Below, one piece after another: positions 7,136 through 15,132 of a DNA stretch of 31,403 bases. The notes beneath the pieces are model-generated. The model was given only the letters and a program-made list of their open reading frames with translations, searched no databases and was not told the origin of the DNA. The first letter of the stretch is position 1. Every line of letters begins with the position of its first letter. The DNA is from DASXRA01 sp035263725 (GTDB lineage Bacteria; Actinomycetota; Actinomycetes; Mycobacteriales; Jatrophihabitantaceae), in NCBI GenBank assembly GCA_035263725.1, contig DATFRC010000277.1, forward strand, positions 1-31,403, written 5' to 3'. The translations under genes and the position numbers were made by a program.

Positions 7136-7417
7136 ATGTCACCCGACTGGAGTCATGTCGACGCCGCCCACGTCCAGCAAGCCCTGACCGAGTACGACCG
7201 GCTGGGCGCGGACCGATTCTTCGAGGCGCATGGGTTCGCGCCGACGACCACCTACGAGTTGATCCAAGACGAACGGAGCTACCCGCCCAAGGCGATTCTC
7301 GGCACGGCATATGAATTCGCCACGGGTACCCGCCTGGCCTCGGGCGACTTCGAGGGTGGCCAGACCGGCGCGGTGCGGGTCCTCACCCAGCTCGGCTTTA
7401 TCGTTCGGCACAAGTAA
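7136..7417 (+). CDS. Stand-alone ScoMcrA-like N-terminal head domain protein
   Basis: A 93-residue protein whose whole length matches the N-terminal head domain seen in ScoMcrA-type modification-dependent endonucleases: an opening DVxxALxEYDRLG-like helix, FFEAHGFAPTTTYELIQDERSYPPKAILGTAYEFATG, then DFEGGQTGAVRVLTQLGF. In ScoMcrA this head precedes a DNA-binding module, a sulfur-binding domain and an HNH nuclease. Here the gene stops after the head, with no HNH or sulfur-binding domain downstream. TAGGAG lies six bases before ATG 7136. It may be an independent small protein, since solo copies are plausible, or a truncated relic. The intact frame and ribosome site favour a real gene. Function is unknown. 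Confidence 0.75.
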   Translation: MSPDWSHVDAAHVQQALTEYDRLGADRFFEAHGFAPTTTYELIQDERSYPPKAILGTAYEFATGTRLASGDFEGGQTGAVRVLTQLGFIVRHK

Positions 7418-7480
7418 GCGCCCACAGCCGAACAGCAGAACGGACCGAACAAGCGATGACGACCGGTGACCGAGCGGCTC

Positions 7481-8416
7481 TCAGTGCCGGAAGCGGTCGC
7501 GCAGTGCCGGGTCGGTGAGCCACCACGGCGAATCGGTCTGTCCGGGACCGTCGGTCTCCCCTAGCGCCACCCGGGCAGCCCGTTCGGCATCCAGGACCGC
7601 GTCGACCTGAGCAGCCTCGCTGCGGTCGGCCCGAACCCAGGCGAGGAACACGAGCGCGAGGAACGGAATGTCGATCATCTCGGCGACACCCCACAGGATC
7701 GCGCCGGCCAGCTGTTGGTCGTGCAGAGCGGACGGTGACCAGCGGTGCGTGAGGCGATCTGTGAAGTAGCTGGTCGCGGGGTGCGTCTGCAGTCGAAGCA
7801 CCATGCCGGGGATCGCGTCGAGGATCAACTCCACCATGCCGACCGCCAGCGCCAATCCAACGACCAGCGATCCAGCCGCACTGCTGCCACCGATCAGGGG
7901 CAGCGCGATGAGCGCGCCGACCACGACCAGCACCACCTGCACCACCCATCCGAGCGGGGGCACGGCGCTGTCCCAGCCCGGTAACGGGCCGAAGAACAGC
8001 ACGACAGACAAGACCAGCACCAGTAGCGGGCCGACCAGCGGGTTGCGCAGCGCGCGACCGGGACGGGAGCGCAGCACCCGCTCGGCAACGGCACGGGGGC
8101 CCGGACTGCCCTGCGCCAAGTCCAGCGGGCGCCCGGCCATGAGCACCACCGGAATGGCCAGCAGCAGCGCGAGCGTCTGCGCGGTCCACACCCAGTACAG
8201 CGACCCCGAGTAGGCCTGGGGGAATCCGCACGTTGTCCATACCAGCAGCGCGATCCCGATCGCGAATGCCACGGTGCGGCGTACCGGCCACTCGCCTTGG
8301 CGGCGCGCGGCGTACACGTACCAGCTGGTCACGGCGACCGCCGCGGCGAGCGCGACAGGCTGCACCGACCACTGATCGAGCAGCGCGGCCATGCTGGGAC
8401 GGGGCAGCCCGTCCAT
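7481..8416 (-). CDS. CtaG-like cytochrome c oxidase assembly/copper membrane protein
   Basis: A 311-residue multi-pass membrane protein of the caa3-type CtaG family. About seven hydrophobic segments are visible, including VALAAAVAVTSWYVYAAR, LYWVWTAQTLALLLAIPVVL and LVGPLLVLVLSVVLFFG. Conserved features include PLDLA and HDQQLAGAILWGVAEMIDIPFL near residues 230-255, where family members carry His, Gln and Glu residues implicated in metal handling. CtaG proteins help insert copper into aa3/caa3 oxidases. ATG 8416 is used; a GTG one codon earlier is nearly as good. It starts 29 bases after the VWA gene ends, so the two probably form an operon. No oxidase subunit gene lies nearby. Confidence 0.82.
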   Translation of the reverse strand: MDGLPRPSMAALLDQWSVQPVALAAAVAVTSWYVYAARRQGEWPVRRTVAFAIGIALLVWTTCGFPQAYSGSLYWVWTAQTLALLLAIPVVLMAGRPLDLAQGSPGPRAVAERVLRSRPGRALRNPLVGPLLVLVLSVVLFFGPLPGWDSAVPPLGWVVQVVLVVVGALIALPLIGGSSAAGSLVVGLALAVGMVELILDAIPGMVLRLQTHPATSYFTDRLTHRWSPSALHDQQLAGAILWGVAEMIDIPFLALVFLAWVRADRSEAAQVDAVLDAERAARVALGETDGPGQTDSPWWLTDPALRDRFRH

Positions 8417-8444
8417 CACCGGTCCATCCTCTCGCCGCGACGTC

Positions 8445-9404
8445 TCACGTGATGCGCCCGGCCCAGAGTAGAGAGGTCGCGCCGGCGGCGAGGGTGAACA
8501 GCAAGCCGGCGACAAGGAACCGCCAGGACACGATGTGCCGCGTGGTGGTATAGCCAACTTGCTGGCCGATGTCGCGATAGGCGGATTGCAGGGCTTCCGA
8601 CGACGGTGCGTCGTGGTAGCTGCCGCCAGTGGCCTCCGCGAGCTCACGCAGGGTGGGTCGGTCGGCGGGCACCGGTTGGGGGCCGTATCCGGGCAAGTTC
8701 ACGGTGCCGTTCAGGGTGCCGAACGCAATGGTCGACACGGGTACTCCGGCCGCCTTCGCCGCAGCGGCCGCTTGCTCGGGCGTGCGGCCCTTGTTGTTGG
8801 CGCCATCGCTCATGAGCACGATCCGCGCAGGTGGGGGCTTGTCGCCCGGGACCGTGCTGGCCTTGGCAAAGGTGGAGATCGCATCCAAGCAGGTGAACAC
8901 GGCTTCGCCGATGGCGGTGGAGTCCTGAAGCTGCAGGTTGTTGATGGCGACCTTGACCGGGTCGCGGTCGATGGTGGGCGGGACAACCACGCTGGCGTTG
9001 CCACCGAACTTTACGAGTCCGACGTTGATCCGGGGTGGGAGCAGACCGACGAACCGGATCGCCCCCTGCTTGGCGGCGCCGATTCGGCTGGGGAGCACGT
9101 CTGTGGCCTCCATGGACAGCGACACGTCCAGGGCGATCATCACGGTGGCTCGATCGCGAGGTATCCGCACCGCGGAGGTGGGCTGGGCGCTGCCCAGGGT
9201 GAGCAGGGCAAGGGCGACGAACAGCAACGCGAAGGTCAGGTGCCGCCGCCACCCGGGCCGCCTGGGTGCAATGCTGGCAAGCAGTTCGACGTTGGTGAAC
9301 CGCGCCACGTGGCGCTTGCGGCGCAGCTGCACGATCACGTACCCGGCAAGCAGCGCTGCCGCCGGGATGAGCAACAGCAGCCAGCCGGGCGCAGCGAAGC
9401 GCAT
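8445..9404 (-). CDS. BatA-like VWA-domain membrane protein
   Basis: A 319-residue protein: two N-terminal membrane helices (about 5-26 and 57-72), a von Willebrand A domain with the MIDAS motif D93-V-S-L-S97, and a C-terminal membrane helix (about 293-313). This is the arrangement of BatA/aerotolerance-type proteins and the VWA partner of MoxR AAA+ ATPases. The further MIDAS Thr and Asp are plausible in QDSTAIGEAV and IVLMSDGANN. GGGAG lies five bases before ATG 9404. In most actinobacteria such genes follow moxR and a DUF58 gene; here both are absent and zwf lies upstream instead. It is likely a periplasm-facing scaffold with divalent-metal binding. The CtaG gene follows in the same operon. 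Confidence 0.87.
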   Translation of the reverse strand: MRFAAPGWLLLLIPAAALLAGYVIVQLRRKRHVARFTNVELLASIAPRRPGWRRHLTFALLFVALALLTLGSAQPTSAVRIPRDRATVMIALDVSLSMEATDVLPSRIGAAKQGAIRFVGLLPPRINVGLVKFGGNASVVVPPTIDRDPVKVAINNLQLQDSTAIGEAVFTCLDAISTFAKASTVPGDKPPPARIVLMSDGANNKGRTPEQAAAAAKAAGVPVSTIAFGTLNGTVNLPGYGPQPVPADRPTLRELAEATGGSYHDAPSSEALQSAYRDIGQQVGYTTTRHIVSWRFLVAGLLFTLAAGATSLLWAGRIT

Positions 9405-9558
9405 CACGGCTCCCGCTCGTGACCTCGCAGCTGCGCGCAGTCGATCCCCTGCTCGACGATGCCCGGCAACACATCGCAAGTATCCGTTAGGCAGCCGACC
9501 GCGTAACCGTGACGGTCGAGCCCACAGCGCAGCCACAGCTGAGCGGCGAGCAGCTCAG

Positions 9559-10929
9559 CTATCCCCGGGCGGGACCATCGGAGCCGGCCGGGTACTCCTC
9601 GAGGGGAACACGGTCCGCGGCCCAGGCGGCGAGCACGGGACTCACGATGCGCCACGACTCTTCAGCCTCATCGCCGCGGATCGAGAGGGCAGCGTTGCGG
9701 TTGAACACGTCCAGGAGCAGCCGCCCGTAAGCGGGCAACGCGGCCGGTTCGAGCTCGGCCGTGAGGGTCAGGGGCTGCAGGGTGCCCGCGTGACTGCCGA
9801 TGCCCATCAGCTCCAGGACGACGCCTTCTGGTTCGAGCTCGAACCGGAGCACGTTCGGTTGTGCCTCGCCGCGCAGGCCCTCGGGAAGCAGCGGAAGGTG
9901 TGGCACCGGCCGAAAGTGCACGGCGACTTCCATCCGATCCCGGCCGAGTGCCTTGCCGGTGCGTAGCCGGAAGGTAGTGCCGGGCCAGCGCCAGTTGTCC
10001 AGCTGAAGCTCAAGCGCGGCGAAGGTCTCGGTGCGGTGCTCCGGATCCACCCCTGCCTCGTCGACGTAAGCCGGTATCGCGTGACCCTTGATAGCTCCCT
10101 GTGTGTACCGGCCTCGGCGCGTTCGACGCAGCACGTCCGCGTCGCTGAGCGGGCGAATAGAGCGCAGTACGTCGACCTTGCGGTCGCGCAGATCGCGCGC
10201 GTCGAGACCGATCGGCGGTTCCATTGCGACCAGGCACAGCAATTGCAGCAGATGGTTCTGCAGCATGTCCTTGAGCGCGCCGACGCCGTCGTAGTAGCCG
10301 GCCCTGCCCTCGAGCGCGAGCGTCTCGTCCCAGACGATCTCCACGTCGGAGATGTGCGAGCTGTTCCAGATCGGTTCCAGAACACGGTTGGCGAGCCGGG
10401 TGCCAAGAACGTTCTGCACGGTCGTCATCGCCAGGAAATGGTCCACCCGGAACACCGACTCTTCGGGAACGACCTCGGCGAGCTGGGCGTTTAGCTTCAC
10501 CGCGGCCGCGAGGTCCTCGCCGAACGGCTTCTCCAGGACGATCGTGCTTCCGGCCGGCAGTCCGGCATGATGCAGCGCCGACACGGTCGCGCCGAAGATC
10601 GACGGCGGCAGCGCGAGGTAGGCGGCGACCGGCCCGTCGCCGGCAATCGCGGTGGCCACGGCGGCCGGATCGGTGACATCTGCCCGGTAGTAGTGCGACG
10701 CCGCCACCACGGCGCGCCGCGACCCGGAAGGGAGTTCTCCGGCGTGGCGATCGAGTTGAGCCGCTGCCCAATTGCGGAACTGCTCGTCGTTCCAGTCCTC
10801 CCGGCTCACGCCGACCAGCTGGAACGCGTCACCCAGATGCGCTGCATTACGAAGCGCAGCGAGGCCAGGTAGTAGATAGCGCGCGCTCAGGTCGCCGGTC
10901 GCGCCGAAGATGGCGAGGCGCTCGATCAT
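9559..10929 (-). CDS. zwf: Glucose-6-phosphate dehydrogenase family protein (divergent subfamily)
   Basis: A 456-residue protein with N-terminal Rossmann motif G9-A-T-G-D-L14, the conserved EKPFG (133-137, Lys134), and the catalytic His226 in DMLQNHLLQLL. These place it in the G6PD family, first enzyme of the oxidative pentose phosphate route: glucose 6-phosphate plus NAD(P)+ to the lactone. However, the substrate-site signature normally RIDHYLGKE reads R161-V-D-H-F-L-A-M168-T. The phosphate-binding Lys is Met and the motif Gly is Ala. It is also a little short compared with the usual 480-515. The start ATG overlaps the stop of the GH15 gene (ATGA), so the two are translationally coupled. Substrate identity is therefore less certain than family identity. 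Confidence 0.85.
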   Translation of the reverse strand: MIERLAIFGATGDLSARYLLPGLAALRNAAHLGDAFQLVGVSREDWNDEQFRNWAAAQLDRHAGELPSGSRRAVVAASHYYRADVTDPAAVATAIAGDGPVAAYLALPPSIFGATVSALHHAGLPAGSTIVLEKPFGEDLAAAVKLNAQLAEVVPEESVFRVDHFLAMTTVQNVLGTRLANRVLEPIWNSSHISDVEIVWDETLALEGRAGYYDGVGALKDMLQNHLLQLLCLVAMEPPIGLDARDLRDRKVDVLRSIRPLSDADVLRRTRRGRYTQGAIKGHAIPAYVDEAGVDPEHRTETFAALELQLDNWRWPGTTFRLRTGKALGRDRMEVAVHFRPVPHLPLLPEGLRGEAQPNVLRFELEPEGVVLELMGIGSHAGTLQPLTLTAELEPAALPAYGRLLLDVFNRNAALSIRGDEAEESWRIVSPVLAAWAADRVPLEEYPAGSDGPARG

Positions 10930-12755
10930 TGCGCAAGCGCTGCCTTGGCTCGGGCAAGCGTGACCCCGCTGGCGATCACGCCGATATGGCTGAATGCCTG
11001 CGGGAAGTTGCCGACGAGCTCGCCCGTGGTCGGGTTGATCTGCTCCGAGAGCAGACCGAGCGGGCTTGCCCGGGAGCACAGCGAGACGTAAAGCTCTTCG
11101 GCCTCTTCGAGGCGGCCCTGGCCGACGAGGTTGTCGACGAGCCAGAAGCTGCACAGCACGAACGCGCCCTCGTCGCCGGCGATACCGTCCGGTGACTCGT
11201 CATGCCGGTAGCGGTAAAGCAGACCGCCGCCGGCAGACAGGCGCTCCGCGATCGCGGCAGTGGTCGCTGTCATCCGCGGATGGTCCGCCGGGACGACTCT
11301 GCGCAGCGGAAGCGCCAGCAGGCTGGCATCCACGCTCGAGTCGCCGTCGAGATGCTCGGACAGCGTCTTGGCATCCTCGTTCCACGCCCGGCTCAGGATG
11401 GTCTCCCGCAGTGCGGCGGCCTCCGAGCGCCAACGCGCGACTGATCCACCCAGGCCGAGCCGCTCGCCGATCGCCGCGGCCCGGTCCAGGGCGACCTGGC
11501 ACATCGCGGCCGAGTAGGTGAAGACCCGTCCCTCGCTGCGCACCTCCCAGATGCCCTGGTCAGGCTCCCGCCAGGCTCGGCCGGCCGCATCGGCCAGCGC
11601 GCTCAGGCCGTTCCACAAGCCCGACTGAATCTGCCCACCGGCTCTGACCCATTGGTCCGCGCAGTCCAACACCTCGCCGTAGACGTCGTGCTGTCGCTGG
11701 TCGGCCGCGCCGTTGCCCCATCGCACCGGCGCCGAGCGCCGATAACCTTCGAGTTCGCTGTCCTCGAATTCGTCAGGTACCGGACCACCAGCAAGGGTGT
11801 ACATGATCCGCGCCTGTTGGCTCTGATCGAAGGCATCCAGGACCCAGCCGAGAAAGGCGTCCGCTTCGTTCATGAAACCGATCCGGCGCATCGCGAACAC
11901 CGTGAAGGCTGCATCGCGGATCCATGTGTAGCGGTAGTCCCAGTTACGCACGCCACCGACGGGCGCCGGCAAGGATGCTGTCGGCGCGGCGACCAGCGAG
12001 CCGTTCTCCCAGTCGTCGCACATCTTGAGCGTGATGGCGGCACGCCGAACCATCGCCTGTTCGGGACCGTCGTAAGCGAATTGCGACATCCACCTACGCC
12101 ATGCATCGACGGTTTGCCGGAGTCGGGCATCCGCGTCAAGAGCGTGGTGGCGATGAACACGTCCCCAGGACAGCACTAGGTCCAGATTGTCGTTCGCCTC
12201 GAGGTCGTACGTGCTCGAAAGGCCGGTCAGCGGCCGGTTCGCGCGCAGGTGGATCCGAAGGCCCGGTTGGCGCGCCGCTTGTACCGCGAGGCCGTCGAAC
12301 GCCGCGTGAGCCAAGGCTCCCCCGCGCGGTTGCAGATCCACCCGGAGCCGTACGTGACCGGACAGTACGACTGCCGAGCGCACGAGTTCCGCCCGGTTGG
12401 CCGGGGCATCGTCGGTGAGATCTGCGCCGGACCGCAACACCAACGCGTCGGTCAGCCGGATCAGACCGGTAGCGCTGCGCAGTTCGGTGATCAGCACGCC
12501 GGTGTCAGGCTCATAGCGCTGCCGCGCTTCCATCAGGTCTTCGAGCGTAACCGCGAATTCGCCGCCATTGGTGTGATCGAGAAGCCCGCAAAATAGCGGC
12601 TCGGAATCGAAATTGGGAACACACATCCACGAAATGCTGCCGTCCAGCCCTACCAGCGCAGTTGTAGCGCCGTCTCCGATCAGGCCCAGATCCTCCAGTG
12701 GAAGATAGCCGTCGAGCTGCCGGACGGGCCGAAAGGCGGGATTCTGGTCAAGCAT
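10926..12755 (-). CDS. Glycoside hydrolase family 15 protein (trehalase/glucoamylase-like)
   Basis: A 609-residue enzyme with the N-terminal beta-sandwich typical of prokaryotic GH15 (from LEDLGLIGDGATTALVGLDG) and an (alpha/alpha)6 catalytic barrel from about residue 235. Family landmarks are NWDYRYTWIRDA (271-282), the general acid E404 in QGIWE, and the general base E571 in SEQINP. Actinobacterial members include mycobacterial-type trehalases and glucodextranases, so alpha-glucosidic cleavage releasing glucose is expected; which sugar is not decidable by eye. No signal peptide is visible, so it acts in the cytoplasm. Its coupling to a G6PD gene suggests feeding glucose into oxidative metabolism. 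ATG 12755 is preceded by GGCGAGAG. Confidence 0.88.
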   Translation of the reverse strand: MLDQNPAFRPVRQLDGYLPLEDLGLIGDGATTALVGLDGSISWMCVPNFDSEPLFCGLLDHTNGGEFAVTLEDLMEARQRYEPDTGVLITELRSATGLIRLTDALVLRSGADLTDDAPANRAELVRSAVVLSGHVRLRVDLQPRGGALAHAAFDGLAVQAARQPGLRIHLRANRPLTGLSSTYDLEANDNLDLVLSWGRVHRHHALDADARLRQTVDAWRRWMSQFAYDGPEQAMVRRAAITLKMCDDWENGSLVAAPTASLPAPVGGVRNWDYRYTWIRDAAFTVFAMRRIGFMNEADAFLGWVLDAFDQSQQARIMYTLAGGPVPDEFEDSELEGYRRSAPVRWGNGAADQRQHDVYGEVLDCADQWVRAGGQIQSGLWNGLSALADAAGRAWREPDQGIWEVRSEGRVFTYSAAMCQVALDRAAAIGERLGLGGSVARWRSEAAALRETILSRAWNEDAKTLSEHLDGDSSVDASLLALPLRRVVPADHPRMTATTAAIAERLSAGGGLLYRYRHDESPDGIAGDEGAFVLCSFWLVDNLVGQGRLEEAEELYVSLCSRASPLGLLSEQINPTTGELVGNFPQAFSHIGVIASGVTLARAKAALAQ

Positions 12756-12759
12756 GTCT

Positions 12760-12968
12760 CTCGCCCCGGAACGTCATCAATACTTGGACCGCCTGATGGC
12801 CGAGCATCAAATCCGTCCGAGGGCCGATACGGCACCTGGCCGTGTGCGAATCAACTGTCCAAATGAAAGCCCTGCGAGTTTGTACAACTGTGTCATTGGG
12901 TCTAGGACTGCACGCCGATTTTCGATGAAGCCGACCGAGCCAATCTCCTTCATGACGAAGGCTTTCAT
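12760..12968 (-). pseudogene. Frameshifted N-terminal remnant of a zinc alcohol dehydrogenase
   Basis: The minus strand from ATG 12968 reads MKAFVMKEIGSVGFIENRR, the usual N-terminus of NADP-dependent secondary alcohol dehydrogenases. Near 12897-12905 the similarity jumps by one base into another frame: PNDTVVQTRRAFIWTVDSHT, then RIGPRTDLMLGHQAVQV. This corresponds to the catalytic-zinc region (normally ICTSDxHT and LGHEAVG). The zinc-ligand Cys is Trp and the Glu after GH is Gln, so key residues have decayed too. The other roughly 280 residues are missing because the GH15 gene begins at 12755. The GAGAGGGG ribosome site still stands before the ATG. It is a dead relic; its promoter might now serve the GH15 gene. 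Confidence 0.8.
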
Positions 12969-13382
12969 CACGCCGCCCCTCTCCGAGATCATCCCTTCGA
13001 ATTACCACAATACGGAAAACACGGCCGGGTTGATATTACGCCGCTGATGTCCGGCAGGACAGAGCCGAACTGCGGGTGATCGTCGACCAGGACGAGCCCG
13101 GCGCCAACTTGACCACCTTGCGCGGGTTAGTCGGCAGCGCGCCGGATTCGTCGTACACTGGCGCTGGCCAGGAACGATCTTCCGGCTGCGCATCGGCGAA
13201 GGGCTCCAGCACGTCGGGCAAGGAGGTGGCCGTGCGCCACGGGCCCGTGCCGCACATGCCGTTCTGCCGTACCCGACAGGCGCTTCGCGATGTGCTCCAT
13301 CCCCTTCCGGCAATGCGGTGCGGGCTCGGACGGGCCCGACCCTAGGCGGCACGGAGGAACCAGCCAAGAAAGGCGGACCCCG
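12969..13382. other. Intergenic stretch upstream of the dehydratase
   Basis: About 410 bases lie between the divergent ADH remnant and the dehydratase start. Open frames on both strands continue shadows of neighbours and lack family motifs. It must carry the promoter of the dehydratase-dehydrogenase pair. GGAGGAACCAG at about 13353 resembles a ribosome site but lies too far from the ATG at 13383. Confidence 0.4.
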
Positions 13383-15122
13383 ATGGCACAAGCCGGACCG
13401 CAGTTGCGAAGCCAGCGGCTTCGCCTGGTCAACCACCAGGGTGATGCGCTCCGCCTCGGAATGAACTGGACCGAGGAGGACCTCGGCAAACCGCAAGTCC
13501 TGGTGGACAGCGCCTACGGCATGGGCCACCCCGGCACGTTCCACTTCCGGGAGCTGGTCGAAGAGGTCAGCAACGGCGTTTACGAGGCCGGCGGAAAACC
13601 GGGCGTCTTCGCGGTCAGCGACATCTGCGACGGCGTCGTCCAGGCCACCGACGGTATGAGCTACTCGCTCATCTCTCGCGACATCATGGCGGCCATGGTC
13701 GAGATCCACGCCCTGGGGCATCCCCACGACGGCATGGTGCTGATTTCCGGCAATGACAAATCGGTGCCGGCTCACCTGCTCGCAATCGCGCGCTGCAACC
13801 TTCCGGCCATACACCTGCCTGGCGGCACCCAGCTGAATGCGCCCAATGACGTCACCTCTGAAGAGATGTGGCCCATGGGGGCGGCCGTCGAACGAGGCGA
13901 GCTCGACCGGCAGGACCTTGAGCGCGCCCAGCGCGGCGCCTGCCCGACGTGTGGGGCGTGCCAGTTCATGGGCAGTGCCAGCACCGGGCAGGTGATGGCC
14001 GAGGCACTCGGGCTCGCCCTGCCCGGATCCGCACTCGTCCCGGCGCCGCTGACCAAACTGCTGCGCTACGCCCGCGCGACGGGCAAGCAGCTCGTCAACA
14101 TGATCCACCAGGACCTGACACCGGGGCGCATCCTGACCCGGGAGGCGTTCGAGAACGCGATCATCCTGCATGCCGCCACCGGTGGGTCGACGAACGCGCT
14201 GCTCCATCTTCCGGTGATCGCGCACGAGGCGGGCGTCGACATCACCATCGACGACTTCGACCGCATTCACCGGCTGGTTCCGGTACTTGCGAATGTCAAG
14301 ACGACCGGCCGGTACCCGGTGGAGTACTTCTGGTACGCGGGAGGCGTTCCCGCTCTGATGCTCGAACTGCGCGAGATGCTGCACCTGGGGTGTCTCACCG
14401 TCACCGGCAAGACGCTGGGAGAGAACCTCGACGAGATCGAGCACAGCCCATTCTTTTTTGCCGAGCGGCGCGGTTACCTGAACAACGTTAAGGTCACCAG
14501 GGAAGAAATCATCCGCCCGCGGTCCGACCCGTTCGGCACGGACGGTGGGGTAGCCATTCTCTACGGCAACCTTGCGCCGGACGGAGCCATGGTCAAGACC
14601 TTCTCGGTGCCCAAAGAAATGCACGTCCATACCGGGCCGGCCCGCGTCTTCGATTTCGAGGACGAGGCGATCCACTCGCTGCTTCAGCGCCAGATATCAC
14701 CGGGGGACGTACTCGTCATCCGCTATGAGGGGCCGCGAGCCAACGGCATGCCCGAGATGTACTACGCGGCGGCCATCCTTTCCGCCGATCGTGTGCTGAA
14801 CAAGACCACGGCGATTGTGACCGATGGCCGCTACTCGGGCGCGATGAGCGGGCCGTGCATCGGGCACGTCGCGCCCGAAGCGCTGGAGGGCGGGCCGATC
14901 GCACTCGTCGAGGACAACGATCTCATCGAGATCAATGCGCCGGAACGTCGCCTCGCGATCGTCGGCGTCAAGGGCGAGCATCGTCCGCCGGAAGAGATCG
15001 AGGCAATACTCGCGGAACGGCGCAGCATCTGGAGACCGCCCCAACCGCGGCACAGCAACGGGATCCTGTCCTTGTATTCACGTGTCGCCCGCGGCACTTC
15101 GGAAGGTGCCTCTATTACCTGA
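13383..15122 (+). CDS. IlvD/Edd-family dehydratase lacking two canonical Fe-S cysteines
   Basis: A 579-residue protein covering the whole IlvD/Edd fold: VSDICDGVVQATDGMSYSL (78-96), GMVLISGNDKSVPAHL, GACPTCGACQFMGSAS (186-200), and C-terminal RYEGPRANGMPEM and TDGRYSGAMSGPCIGH. The family removes water from sugar acids or dihydroxyacids using a [2Fe-2S] cluster held by three Cys. Here the first ligand position reads H-P-G51-T (normally P-C-N) and the second G-N124-D-K (normally G-C-D-K). Only the third, C187, is kept, with extra cysteines C190 and C193 beside it. It is thus a divergent subfamily and not a housekeeping ilvD. ATG 13383 has AAAGG nine bases upstream. The dehydrogenase gene starts ten bases after the stop. 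Confidence 0.87.
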   Translation: MAQAGPQLRSQRLRLVNHQGDALRLGMNWTEEDLGKPQVLVDSAYGMGHPGTFHFRELVEEVSNGVYEAGGKPGVFAVSDICDGVVQATDGMSYSLISRDIMAAMVEIHALGHPHDGMVLISGNDKSVPAHLLAIARCNLPAIHLPGGTQLNAPNDVTSEEMWPMGAAVERGELDRQDLERAQRGACPTCGACQFMGSASTGQVMAEALGLALPGSALVPAPLTKLLRYARATGKQLVNMIHQDLTPGRILTREAFENAIILHAATGGSTNALLHLPVIAHEAGVDITIDDFDRIHRLVPVLANVKTTGRYPVEYFWYAGGVPALMLELREMLHLGCLTVTGKTLGENLDEIEHSPFFFAERRGYLNNVKVTREEIIRPRSDPFGTDGGVAILYGNLAPDGAMVKTFSVPKEMHVHTGPARVFDFEDEAIHSLLQRQISPGDVLVIRYEGPRANGMPEMYYAAAILSADRVLNKTTAIVTDGRYSGAMSGPCIGHVAPEALEGGPIALVEDNDLIEINAPERRLAIVGVKGEHRPPEEIEAILAERRSIWRPPQPRHSNGILSLYSRVARGTSEGASIT

Positions 15123-15132
15123 GGGTGAGGAA

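Noticed and set aside
9404..9655. Short minus-strand frame ending at the VWA start codon (TGATG overlap)
   Set aside because: The overlap looked like coupling, but most of the frame is a shadow of the zwf end and the remaining roughly 45 residues match nothing and have no ribosome site.
13036..13257. Minus-strand frames with a response-regulator-like string (LVDDHPQFGSVLPD)
   Set aside because: Only about 15 residues look similar, with no continuation in any frame; chance is the simplest explanation.
13002..14675. 557-codon open frame on the minus strand
   Set aside because: It is antisense to the dehydratase gene, whose protein shows clear family motifs; the antisense product has none.
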